Source: Aplidium turbinatum (lineage: Eukaryota > Chordata > Ascidiacea > Aplousobranchia > Polyclinidae). From it: a stretch of DNA of 64,000 bases. Shown piece by piece: positions 22,130 to 33,618 of this stretch (the stretch's first letter is position 1; each line of letters starts with the position of its first letter). The notes beneath the pieces are model-generated. The model made no database searches. It was not told the DNA's origin and saw only the letters and a program-made list of their open reading frames with translations. The stretch is from assembly GCA_918807975.1 (NCBI GenBank), contig OU964920.1, positions 43,305,979 through 43,369,978 on the forward strand, written 5' to 3'. A program made the translations under genes and the position numbers.

Positions 22130-23793
22130 GAGCTACAGCTCGGACTGCAATTCGTCGTAAGAGTGACGATAATGACCTTAAGACGGAAACGGCCGGCGCG
22201 TATTTCTACTGAGAGCTTTGGCAACAATTGTTTTGTGACAATTTTCGAAACCGTAGGAAACTTGCAAAGCTTCTGAAACCAGTTTTACGCATCTCTCCAC
22301 ACTTTGCGAATGTGAAGGTACATCAGAAATGTTCAGTTTCCGATCGTTGTCAACGAATGATTGAAGGTCTTAATTTGAAACTTGCTGTGTCAGTGGTGGG
22401 TTTGGGCTTTCAAGATCGCTGATATCCACTAGTTCTTGCCACTCGTTTGCATTCCAGTTGACTAATGGAATCTTTTTTGCTGCCCTGTGCTCGCTAGAAA
22501 AATGCAAAAATAAGTTAGCGACTGCTAAAATTTTTACTATCGACGCCAAGAAAAAAACAGTTCAGATTTTGCTGCTGTTTGTAATTTTTCGCCGATAACT
22601 TTGGTTTTTGCTTTGGCTCGATCCAGTTTGGACTTATTCATAATAATGTGACGGAGATCAATTTCCGGTCTCAAAAGATGTTTTATGTAATAATGCATTG
22701 CCAAGCGATGATACAGTCACTCCTCACAAGCTCTAAACGTAAAAATGGAAATTTTTCACGGTGCTGTATTCGCAGGCCGGCACTCTTGCTTGTCCTAAAA
22801 TAAAACATGATGACATTAAAAAAAAGTAACTTACGGTAGCCTAATAATAAATCTGTGATACAAATCAAATGTTACCGGCCTAAATTATAAACATTCAAAC
22901 ATCAGGGATTTATGGCAAACAAAGGTAAAATAGTTTCGGTATAGCCTATATATAAATTTTAAGGGTACTTATACTCTTTGTGCACTGAGCTTATTAAATA
23001 ACATCAATATGATGCACGTGTGGATTTTTTCATTGTGGTACCAATCTATATGTAACCTATCACTTTCACTCGACTAAATAAACCGTGCTTACCTTGTCTG
23101 ACGCCGAACTTGACGTGCTTGTGCTACTTATCCATTCGGGTAATTCTGATGGTCGAGGTATGTCGCCTTCCTCCTCGTGGAAGTCATGGAGAACTTTTTG
23201 TAGCCGTTTTTCATTATTTTGTGCTTTTGAAACTGCTGATCGATCAACCAATAACATTTGAAAGATACCTTTAGGACCAATTTTTAGCATTTGATCCATG
23301 AGATAAGCTCTTTCTTTCAATGGAATTTTGGCATTTGCAGAGAATACACAGAGAATGTGCTCTTTCTTGCAATCCAAAAGCTTGCAGTTGACTCGAGTAT
23401 CCCTGCATGCCACAACTTCCAGCGAACAAATACATGCTCAGATTAGCTTTTGCTCGGCCTTTTGCGTGTATGCAGCTTATATTCTTAACCAATTTCAATA
23501 AATCTTTAATTTTTCTGTTGATGGCTTTGTCAGAAATCAAACTTAGGCGAGGATTTAGCTTACTGCCTGCCAGATAGGCTACTAATTAAATCCTCGCTGT
23601 TGCGCAAAACAATACCCCAAATATTTCTTTTAATTTTAGCATTGTTGAGGTGGTAATAATATTGAATTAGTTGTTTATAAGTGCTAGGTTCCGTTTTGGC
23701 AAGCTCGCAAGGGCCTCCTCCATGATGCTGTTCACTTTGTCGTGTTAAACGCGGATTTTCTTTTGGCATGTTACAATAAGAGTTTGTAAACAA
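22130..23793 (-). pseudogene. Decayed transposase-like gene of the 21399-24383 element
   Basis: Minus-strand pieces in order: an N-terminal part (23560-23793) with PKENPRLTRQSEQHHGGG; a Cys/His-rich part (about 23090-23540) with KLLDCKKEHILC and AKIPLKERAYLMDQM, ending in a consensus donor (GACAAG|GTAAGC); a short Lys-rich piece near 22560-22680; and a C-terminal part (about 22150-22500) with KIPLVNWNANEWQELVDI and SHSQSVERCVKLVSEAS. I know this combination as a multicopy transposon-linked family in aquatic invertebrates but cannot name the superfamily. Frame changes (near 23413) and stops (near 22370) show it is dead. Confidence 0.5.
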
Positions 23794-24668
23794 GAAAGTT
23801 TATCACATACTAGCTGAAATTCAATAAGATTTAAAAAAAACTTTATTTAGTTCAACTGATTCACTGACTTGTCAAATCATTGTTCAAAACGATCTATTAT
23901 ATTCATGTAAGAAGCACATCTCCAATGCTGTAATGATAAGCTGATTAGGTTACGGTATTCAATCTAATGAATAGCCTAAGTATATAGAGACGCGCCAGGC
24001 TTATAACAAGCACTAGGCCTGCAGTCTATCACTGAATTAAGTGCTGAATTTCAATTCGAGCTAAACAACAACTTTTTCACTGTTCAGGTCTCCTATTCTT
24101 ATAAAATTCCGCTAACTTACTGTGATTAGGTAGGCCTACATCGTCTATAAAGTATGGAGAAAGTCATCGCGCGTTTGCGGCTGTTATGACGACTTCCGCT
24201 AACGGCGCTACATATCCGCGCTTTTCAAAAAAAACGCAGGGAGCAACTTTTAAGAATTTAATCGTATTTCCGCAAGCGATCGTTGCACTTAACTTATTTT
24301 TTTTACTTGCAAAAGATGTTTTTCACTTATTGGCAACTACCGGTACTTTATTCCATATCAAATTTTAAAATCGACCTGCCCTATTGTTGATGGTGCTATT
24401 GAGAGGTGTCGCTTGTGGGCTACAGCTTTAATGTAAAATTTCCAAATTCATTTAGCCTATTTATTTCTCTTAAATGTAGCCTATGATTATTCCTAACTTC
24501 CTCCTCGTGGAAGTCATTGTATCAACAACGTTCGCAATAAAGCTAGAGACATAATAAACATGGTGGCAGCGTAAGATTCTTGAACTCAGCCGTAGCGTCA
24601 GCAAATCGAAGACATACAGATAGAAGTGGCACTAAGGTTAAATTGAACCAGCGTCATAGACAGACAAG

Positions 24669-27600
24669 ATGTCAGATCGCCAACATAGACTGCCCCCACC
24701 ACTTGATCCACTGGACAGCAACCTTGCCGAGTCCTATCACCAATGGCGTGAAATGGTGGATATCTATTTGCTGACGACCAAAGCATATAACGATGACAAC
24801 AAGGTGCAGACAGCAATCGTTAAAGAATGCGCAGGCTGGAGCATGATCCAGGAAATGAGACATTTTGAATATACCGCAGAAGAGAGCAAAGACGATCCGA
24901 AAATATTGCTGGAAAAACTTGAAAAATATTGCAGCCCAAAACAGAACGATGTTATCTCCACATTGAGGTTTTACAAAGTAGAATATAAAGAACCCTTCGA
25001 CGCATTCTTGACGGAATTGAAAGCAAAAGCCGAACACTGCAAGTTTCCAGACAGAAACAGGGCTTTGCGAGACAAAATCATACTATCTGTCCCGACGGCG
25101 CTGCAAGAGAAGCTTTCATGCGAAGCGACACTCACGCTTGACAAAACAATACAAATCTGCCGAGCCCGTGAAGCATCGCACAAACAATTGCAAGAATTGC
25201 AAACAAAGCCTGCTGAGTCCATACACAAAGTTGTACAACACCATTCCAACAAGGCAACACCGAGACGCTTTTCACGCTATGAGAAAAGCGCTGAATGTGA
25301 GTTTTGTGGCCAAAGCCATACCCGCAACAGAAGCATGTGCCCAGCGTATGGAAAAACGTGTTCCACTTGCGGGAAAAGAAATCATTTTTCAGCAAAATGC
25401 CGAAGCCGCCTACACCAGGTCCACAACATGGAACCAAGCGTGCACTCTGAAGAAGAAGACGCATATTTGTGTGCTATACAAGGAAGTGAGAAACGAGGAC
25501 TAACCGCACTACTCAATATAAATGAACAGGAAGTCCGTTTCCAACTAGACACCGGAGCTGACGTCAACACCATATGCAAGCGCTTTGTAAAAAGAAGTCA
25601 GATAACTCCGACTACACAAACATTGACGATGTGGAATAGAACGACAGTCAAACCAGCAGGTACGGCCCTACTCGATGTTATCAATCCGAGAACTAAGGAA
25701 ACCTACTGTGTTAAATTCACTGTTGTAGATAATAACTTGAACTGTCTTCTAGGATTATCCACAGTTAAAAACTTGAATTTGATTTCGATTAATGATGATG
25801 CTTTTATCGCCAATGTAAATAACACAAAACTGGGTTACATCGGTTGTGCATCTTTAACAGTAGACCCAAGGGTAAAACCTAGAACCCTACCCTGTCGCAA
25901 TGTGCCAGTCGCGCTCAAAGAGAAAGTCAAACTCGAACTCGAATCGCTGGTAGAGCAAGGCGTACTATCCCCCGTTGATGAACCAACAGACTGGGTTAGT
26001 CAAATGGCAATAGTAAAAAAACCGAATGGAGATTTACGTATTTGCATCGATCCCCAGCCACTAAACACAGCATTAAAAAGAGAACACTACAAATTGCCAA
26101 CGCTTGACGACATCTTACCTTCCTTAACAAATGCCAAAATATTCTCAAAGGTCGATGTAAAACACGCCTATTGGCATATCGAACTAGATGAAGAAGCGAG
26201 CAAACTAACAACAATGATCACGCCGCATGGTCGCTATCGGTGGAATAGACTTCCATTCGGTCTCAAAGTAAGCAGCGAAATTTTTCAAAAAATACTAATA
26301 GAGGCGTTGCAAAACCTAAACGGTGTCTTCGCTGTCGCAGATGACATCATTGTTGTTGGTTGTGGGTCAAATGAAAACCAGGCCATCAATAACCATGACG
26401 ATAACCTGAGAGCTTTGCGACAGCGCTGCAAAAATATACCAATTTTGCTCAATGATCAAAAGGCGATCATTAAGAAAACGGAAATCACGTTTATGGGCCA
26501 CAAGGTAACGAAAAACGGGATCCAAGCCGATCCATCAAAGATAGAAGCAATAAGAAACATGCCCTCACCCACAGATATATTTGGCGTAAAACGATTCTGC
26601 GGCATGATTCAGTATCTATCGAGGTTCATGCCAAATCTGGCAAACGACCTCGAGCCCGTACGAAGACTGACCCGAAAAAACGTAGAGTGGGAATGGAGTG
26701 AGGAGTGTGAGCAGGCAATACAAAAGGTTAAAAAGAAAATCGAGCAACCCCCAATACTGGCCTATTTTGACGCGCAAAAGCCAGTGATTCTACAGGTGGA
26801 CAGCAGCAAGGATGGACTTGGTGCTGTTCTCTTGCAGGACGATCAACCTGTCGAATATGCATCTCGCGCCCTCACAAAATCTGAGCGAAATTGGGCACAA
26901 ATAGAGAAAGAGACATTAGCAGTCGTATTTGGTCTGGAGCGATTTGACCAATACACCTATGGCCGACAAATCACAATACACAACGACCACAAACCTATCG
27001 AAGCCATACTTAAAAAACCACTAAGCCAGGCCCCCAAACGGATACAGAGCCTGCTGATGCGCATGAATAGATACGATGTTGATTTCAAATACATGCCTGG
27101 AGCCAGCCTTGTCATTGCCGACACTCTAAGTAGAGCCTTCCCTGAACTTAACGACTCAGAGAATCAACCGAATCACATAATGAACCTAAACGTCTTAGAG
27201 GACATACCAGACGAACGTCTAATTGCAGTAAAACAGGCCATGCAAAGCGATGACGAAGCAAAAACACTGTTGAGGATCATAACAGAAGGTTGGCCAGCTA
27301 CCAAAAATGATCTTCCTGAAAACATCAAACCTTATTTTTCGCTTCGAGAATGCCTGACGCAAGAAAAGAATTTAATACTAAAGGGAGAGCGCATATTTAT
27401 CCCAAAAAATTTGCGCCGCGAGATCAAAGACAATTTACACCTTGCGCATTTAGGTTATGACAGCATGATGCGGCGAGCACGCGAGACCGTGTTTTGGATA
27501 GGATTACCAAAAGAACTAAAACAAATGACAGAAAATTGTATAATCTGTCAACAAACAAAACCAAGCAACCAGAAAGAGACACTCAAACAACACAACGAAG

Positions 27601-28105
27601 GAACGGCGCCATGGGAGAAAATTGGTATTGATCTGTGTGAGTTTCAAGGAAAGAGTTATTTAATAACGGTCGACTACTACTCTAATTTCATTGAAATCGA
27701 CGTGATGACGTCAACCACCACCAGACAAGTTATAAGCTGCTTAAAAAAGCATTTTGCACGATACGGCATTCCCAAATGTGTGGTATCAGACTGCGGTCCA
27801 CAGTTTATGTCTGATGGCTTTAACGCATTTTGCAAAAAATGGCAGGTCATCCATATAACTTCCAGCCCAGGCCATCAACGAGAAAACGGGAAAGCAGAGT
27901 CAGCGGTTAAATGTGTAAAAACCATGCTTAAGCGTACATTTCTCAACCAAACCGACCAATACCAAGCCCTGCTTGAAATCAGGAACACGCCGCGCCAAGA
28001 CGTAAACATCAGCCCGGCAGAGATCCTCTTTGGCAGAAAACTTAGATCAGTGATACCTATAATCACCAAACCTAGCAACACCATGCACACCGAAAAAAGG
28101 CTTAA
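24669..28105 (+). CDS. gypsy gag-pol polyprotein, main part (element gene)
   Basis: A long continuous frame. An N-terminal gag region precedes a pair of Cys/His motifs (CEFCGQSH and CSTCGKRNHFSAKC, around residues 210-245). Then come a protease with LDTGAD (about 293), reverse transcriptase with FSKVDVKHAYW and VADDIIVV, RNase H with LQVDSSKDGLGAVL, and an integrase with a zinc-binding HLAHLGYDS...CIICQQ and a catalytic core around GIDLCEFQGK and SDCGPQFMSD. Gag and pol share a single frame. It belongs to the fossil element, not to the host. Confidence 0.85.
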
Positions 28106-31100
28106 CACTTTGCTCCTCAAAGGGAGGCCAGATTTGGCCCCCCCCTCATATTTCCTTTGATTATTTGAAGCACAGTAACGCCATGCACTTGGTTTTTCTT
28201 GACTTTTCCTAAAATTGCCAGGCGGATCTGATGATATTAAATTTAATGCTAAAAGTTGTGTAGTTTTCTTGTAAATTCAAGATTTTGGTGAATTTTTGCT
28301 ATTTCTAGCTCACTTCCAGCAAAGCGTGAAATGGATTACATTGCGATAACAAGCCATAAGCTCATAATTGCTTCGTGCATCGATATGCGCGAGCAGAGAG
28401 AAACATCCTCTTGGTTTCCTTTGTTTGGTTTGACCTCAATAATACAAAGCGCGTTATTTCTTATGCCACAAAAGAAAAGCCAGTGATCACAAAGCTGTTA
28501 ATTAGAAACAATAATAGCAAACGTTTTTTGCGTTATCAGCTCTACAAAGAAGAATAGCAATCCACGATCAATATAGTAGGCTATGTAGGCCACAAACTAT
28601 TCAAAACAGTTGTTTCAAGCAGATAATATTCATTGACGAATAAAAAACGTTACAATAAGAAATCTTCTCTTGGGTAAATGCACGAAAACCTGGTTTCGAA
28701 ATAAACGTTCTATGGAAATGCTCTCATTGACAAAACTTGCAATTGAGGAAATGTATCACTGCAAATGCTTTTGGGAGAGGCCGAAGAAATGGCGTTTTTG
28801 CAAGCAGTAATTGTGAGATACATTCAAAATTATGAGATAGGCTCCATTTACACGTAGCAGCTAACTCGATGGCTACAATATGTCCCTTCCCTGCTTTATG
28901 TCGCCTACTTGTTGTTTTGTCCTGCATTTTTGTTTCACAGTGCACTGTGTGTTGTTCTAAAGAGCGCAAAATGAAGATGATAATGCCTCATCTACATTAC
29001 TAAATATTTTGTAATGTAGAAGAGGCATAAAGCTAGGCGTCACATCAGACAAACAACAAATCAGCTTTTTTCATCATTGATTCAACATCTGAATACGTTG
29101 CGCCAATGTATAAGAGGCCGGCTATTGTGAAGACCTGCCATTTATAAACGATCCGATTAGGCTATACCAAAAGTGGGACAAATTAGTGGATCAAAGAATG
29201 AATAAACAATGCTGAGAAAACTAAATCTAAGTGACGAACAATACCGATGTCTTCATTTATCTTTGAAAAATGCTTCCTAAACTTATCAACAAAAAATACC
29301 GTAAATAACGGCAAGGATCCCGAAAGCAGAATTTGCTCGACTTTGGCATGAATGTAGTCAGACATCTTCAGTAATAATTCCACACATACAATAACGGGCT
29401 CTCAACGGCTGTAAGATACATAATAATCAACCTGGTTCTGGGCGGTTTGTGTAACAGCTTAGGGGAAGACACTACTTGAAATGATGCACCACACAAAAGA
29501 TTTTCAATGAAGACTGAGTCTAAAAACCGATGTGGATTGTGCTGCACAATGACTTCAAGTTTAGAACAGAAAAGGCACAAAAATGTCACGATAAAAATAA
29601 AGACCTTGTGGGAAATTTTCGAGAATCATAACACGATGCAAATACCATAAACGCGTAGTTTGCATGCTGCTCTAAGCTGGCCGGCAACCACAAAGGTAGA
29701 CAATACAGGCAGTTTATAATTCGAACAGGGCAATAAACATTATAAATACGTAAACCGACAATTTTCTTTTACAAACGTTTTACGTCTAATGGTAAATTTT
29801 CCCCCAACAATTTTTTGTGAAGCGCTTGCAAACCACGGTTTTGTAAAATAATTCATCATTATTATTTTTTACTTCTCGGATATTGTAAAACGTCATCAGC
29901 AAAATCACAAAAAAAATTTCATTACTTCAATGTAGTAGGCCTAAGAATTTTTTATAGAATTGTAGCCACGTTGTTTCAACAAAGAAGCCATTTTTTGGCA
30001 ATATAAAGTTATAAAAAATAATTTGCAATCCTGCAAATGTTTGGAAAGAATCTAGGAAGTCTTCTCACAATCTGGCACAAAATGATTATGTTTATTGTAT
30101 CTCTGCAATATTTTTTACGACAAACTTTGAAGCTTCGTTATAATCATTTTTATCTTTGAATTCAAAAGTTAATTTTTTTTTGGCCAGAAACATAATCGCT
30201 GCCTTGCTGATGTTGTCGCATTTACGCGTATTTTTTGTGCTTCAAACAATGACGACCCAGTCAGCAATCCATTCCTTTTACATTGATTCAACATTTGTAA
30301 ACGTTAAATTTATGTAGCTTTGCTGACTGTGGGTTATTTCACATTTCCTTTGTTTACGCATGTTCCTCAATTCGCTGTTGCATTGTTTCGACGCTGGCGG
30401 ACTAAAAATGTTATTTCAAATTGATTGACACAATCTTCAATAAAAAGTTTAGCTTCGAACTTAGCTTTGTTGATGTAAATGCTGTATTGTTGGTGGATGT
30501 AATTTATGAGTCATGTTTATAAACACCCGTAAGCGAAATGACTTATGATGTAGCTTGCATGATATTTGTGATGCGACTTGACACAAATCCACTATTTCAA
30601 AAGCACCTAATTTGAACTTAGAAATTTCAGATAATTTCAACAACTTGTTCAATTGTCTTCTCTCTACTAAAAATATTCATACTACAAACTCAATTGTAGA
30701 CCTAAAATACACAAACGAAGGTGTAAACAGCTATTCAAGCAGGCTAAGGTGTTACTTATGAGAAATTTGGTTCCATAAAACTAGAAGCTAGCCATGAGTT
30801 TGGGAATGCATTAGTTTAGGACGAAAATGTAAGACAACAAACGCAGTTTTGTTTTTTTTCAAATTCGTGTAACAATATTACTCTGATTGTAACTATTTTA
30901 GAATCAATGAGTAGCTTACAATAAGATTTGCTCGCAAGTCGTAAGTAAATCTTTATCAATGCAATGATTTGGCACACCGCACACACACTTCGTGCGTTCG
31001 ATCGAGCTCATTGTTTTTCAGAACTTTGCATGAAATCGGATTAGCACGGTAATTAAATAGCGGCAAGATAAATCAAAATTGTCGTTTTTGGGTACCTTTG

Positions 31101-31270
31101 CAAAAATTGAAATATCAAGTTTAACATACAAAATTTTAAAATAATGACTTTTCAAACTTATAGACAAATGATTTTTTTTCACACCAGTGCAACTTTTGTT
31201 GAAATAGCATCAGCAGATAACACGTAACAGCTGATTGAATTTGATCCAAAAAAGGCCCCCCCTTGAGCAG
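28106..31270. mobile_element. piggyBac-like non-autonomous element at TTAA, 3165 bp
   Basis: TTAA flanks both sides (28102-28105 and 31271-31274). The left end is CACTTTGCTCCTCAAAGGG; the right end, inverted, is CTGCTCAAGGGGGGGCC, giving imperfect terminal repeats. TTAA sites and a CNCTTTG-like left end point to piggyBac. I could not find transposase motifs in the interior, which has only short frames on both strands. It splits the gypsy element. Confidence 0.6.
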
Positions 31271-31274
31271 TTAA

Positions 31275-31668
31275 CTTCCAAAAAAACGTTGAAAAGCAAA
31301 GGGTTAATCGCAGAAATGCCACAAAAAGGAATTATGATAAAAACGCTCGTGATATGAGTCCATTTCCAATTGGACAACGAATTTATTTTCAAAGCCCACC
31401 CAGTACAAGCTGGGAACGAGGGAGAGTGACCGCAATACCTTCTTCGCGCACCTACATAATCGAGTCCGCTTCTGGCACAAGGTATAAAAGGAACAGGGTC
31501 CACCTTCGTATCGACAAAAGCGACCTGCTCTTAGATATACCAAACAGTATAACCCCACTTGACAACCATGACGCACCCTCTGAAAGCTACCCCAGAAGTA
31601 GCTCTTCAGAACGACCAAGACGGATGCGTAGAGCCCCTGTGTGGTTGAGTGATTACCATACTACGTAA
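31275..31668 (+). CDS. gypsy integrase C-terminal part (element gene)
   Basis: This segment of the gypsy element follows the piggyBac-like insert and reads an integrase tail: FPIGQRIYFQSPPSTSWERG, then a basic region and RMRRAPVWLSDY. That SH3-like end is typical of gypsy integrases. It is part of the fossil element. Confidence 0.7.
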
Positions 31669-31835
31669 TTTCCTCAACAACCTACAGCCTGATGACATTC
31701 TGCATGTGTGTATGGAGTTATATGTGATATATTTTAACTGCATTAGCCCAGATATCACTGAAAACTTCTAGCATTATGTTTGCATCTTCACCTCTTGAGC
31801 ATTTACCCTTTCGCTGTAAATATAATTACCATATC

Positions 31836-32005
31836 GTATTCACATGTGTTACCATACGTTTTGCATTGTGTAACCATATCGTAATCATATGTGTTGCCAT
31901 ACGGTTTGCATTGTGTAGCCATATCGTAATCATATGTGTTGCCATACGTTTTGCATTGTGTAGCCATATCGTAATCATATGTGTTGCCATACGTTTTACA
32001 TTATG
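31836..32005. repeat. 45-bp tandem repeat, about 3.8 units
   Basis: The unit (containing CGTAATCATATGTGTTGCC and ATACGTTTTGCATTGTG) repeats between the gypsy integrase and the polypurine tract. Because 45 is divisible by 3, both strands stay open across it; that does not show coding. Confidence 0.8.
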
Positions 32006-32087
32006 TAACCTAACCCCCAAATGATCTCTCCTTCATACTATAGTAAACCTGCGATCCTATGCATAACGCCTTTCATTGAAAGGGGGA

Positions 32088-32270
32088 TGTTGATGACGTC
32101 ATATCATTACGCAACACAATACCTGTCCAGAGATCAGTCCCTTCGCCTTTTTCTATTCTATGACCACGTGAGCTAATCCGTTACCGCCATGATTGTGACA
32201 CGCATTCATTCTGTTAATGAAGTGCTTTGTATCAACAACGTTCGCAATAAAGCTAGAGACATAATAAACA
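32088..32270 (+). repeat. Right LTR of the gypsy element
   Basis: 183 bp from TGTTGATGACG to ATAATAAACA, preceded by the purine tract. Its last 40-odd bases recur at 24518-24560 at the left end of the element. Confidence 0.8.
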
Positions 32271-32775
32271 GACACTATGTCGTGTCGAAAACGTTGGATT
32301 TAGTAGTTTTTTCTTGTTTTTTTTTGTGTGTGTTTAATCGAAAATATTAAATCCGATAACGTTACTGGTATAGCCTATGTATCTGGTACAACAAGTCAAG
32401 CTCTCTATACCAAGGCTCAAACATAACATCTTGTTAAAACATAATCAAATTAATCATCTGACCAAGAACTTTTTATTATTAACTTTTGCATTCACCACAT
32501 GCCTAGCAGAGGAGAACGAAGTCACTTTTTTTTACTCCGGCTCCGCTCCTGCTCCGAAAGGATTTACTCCAGCTCCAACTCCGAAATTCATTTTGAAGTG
32601 AAATAAGCGTGAAGCTACTTTTTTCAAGCAATTTTTAAAAGACACAAAAAGCCCAAACACACCTGGGCTTTTTTAAAAAAGCCCGGGTTTTTCTGAACCT
32701 TGCTTTTACTACCTTATGCCCCCCCACCTGAACAGGAGAATAATCAACTTTTAGGCTTTTATTCAATTTAGGGTG
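32271..32775. other. Spacer inside the 22-kb element
   Basis: AT-rich. It holds a hairpin of GCCC/GGGC words (about 32648-32692) and a short CTCCGGCTCCGCTCC-type low-complexity run. No gene. Confidence 0.35.
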
Positions 32776-32780
32776 CTATC

Positions 32781-33304
32781 TGGTCACAGCGGTAAACCAT
32801 AATCTCTTCGTGGGAAAATTGTAACGTAAGATTCCCAAATCCGTTCGTCTGCATGCAATGACCCAAAAATAAACACACTTTCGAAACGTCTTTTCAAAAG
32901 TGTATTCCTATAAAATTAGCCCGCGGCTATCGAAATGACTGGTGCAATGCCTACACCTCTAAAACTGTCACTACAATACAAATTACTTGGATAAAAGACG
33001 GAGAATTTGTCCAGCTAGCAAGCACCAAATAAACCAGTTAAATGTGCGACCGACTTCCAACAAACAACTTCGAGAATGAATCAGAAAAAATTGTGATAAC
33101 TCAAAGGCACGTGAGCAGTTCGTGACGCAATATTTCATGTCCAAACAGGTCTCAAACTGAAACAGGTTTAAACCGGTCTGACACGAGTCTTACGGACGAT
33201 GGTGCAATTTTGGCTCATGCTTTAGGAATTTCCATGACGTAATATTCAGTAGACCCGAACGGTTTCTACATGACGTTTGACCAGGCGAACAACCGTCTGT
33301 AACA
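32781..33304 (-). repeat. BEL/Pao 3' LTR
   Basis: 524 bp, near-identical to 40471-40994. Preceded on the plus strand by the CTATC target duplication. Confidence 0.93.
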
Positions 33305-33618
33305 TAGCGGCCCCTAGTTATGACAGTCTGACATGGCATAACTAAAAAAGAATTGACGACAATTGTGAGCCAATGAATAAAAACACATGATACACAAATT
33401 GTTTGAATCACTCACGTTTAAGTTAATACGCAAATACAAAGGGCATGCAAAGAATGAACAGCAATAAGAATAAACACGACGATACATGAAATTGGTACCA
33501 TAGGTAGTAGGTACACGCAAAAAATGACGCTATATACCATGTTGCGATAATAACCGACTGTTCTGGGCTCAGACAAGTGTCGGCCACCGCAGACAAAACC
33601 AGGCTCAAACCCTAACAC

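Larger units (their letters stand above)
21399..24383 (-). mobile_element. 3-kb DNA transposon, TAGGGCAGG termini
   Basis: TAGGGCAGGTCGATTTTA at 21399 is inverted at the right end (to 24383), with continuing similarity through a shared ACCGGTAGTT stretch. The flanks TTCTTGAT (21391-21398) and TTGTTGAT (24384-24391) agree at 7 of 8 positions, so an 8-bp target duplication with one later change is likely. It carries a minus-strand transposase-like gene (22130-23793) and a hAT MITE (21623-21988), and is nested in the 22-kb element. Confidence 0.7.
24518..32270 (+). mobile_element. Ty3/gypsy LTR retrotransposon, fossil, interrupted by a DNA transposon
   Basis: Parts in order: LTR-end sequence and a primer-binding-like TGGTGGCAGCG directly after it (24561), a gag-pol frame, a polypurine tract (AAAGGGGGA before 32088) and a right LTR (32088-32270). 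Pol order is protease, reverse transcriptase, RNase H, integrase, as in Ty3/gypsy. A 3165-bp piggyBac-like element is inserted within it. The copy is broken, with about two breaks by my reading. Its long open frame suggests a fairly recent insertion. Confidence 0.85.

Noticed and set aside
24672-25464. Several minus-strand frames of 90-120 codons
   Set aside because: Shadows of the gypsy gag-pol frame on the other strand, without independent motifs.
28724-29589. piggyBac transposase remnant on the minus strand
   Set aside because: I looked for the DDE-type motifs and the C-terminal Cys-rich finger and found neither, so I left the insert as non-coding.
31776-32024. 82-codon repeat protein
   Set aside because: Open only because the 45-bp tandem unit is a multiple of three; no start context or family.
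32648-32692. Rho-independent-type hairpin terminator
   Set aside because: GCCC/GGGC hairpin with A/T runs, but the DNA is eukaryotic and no gene ends there.
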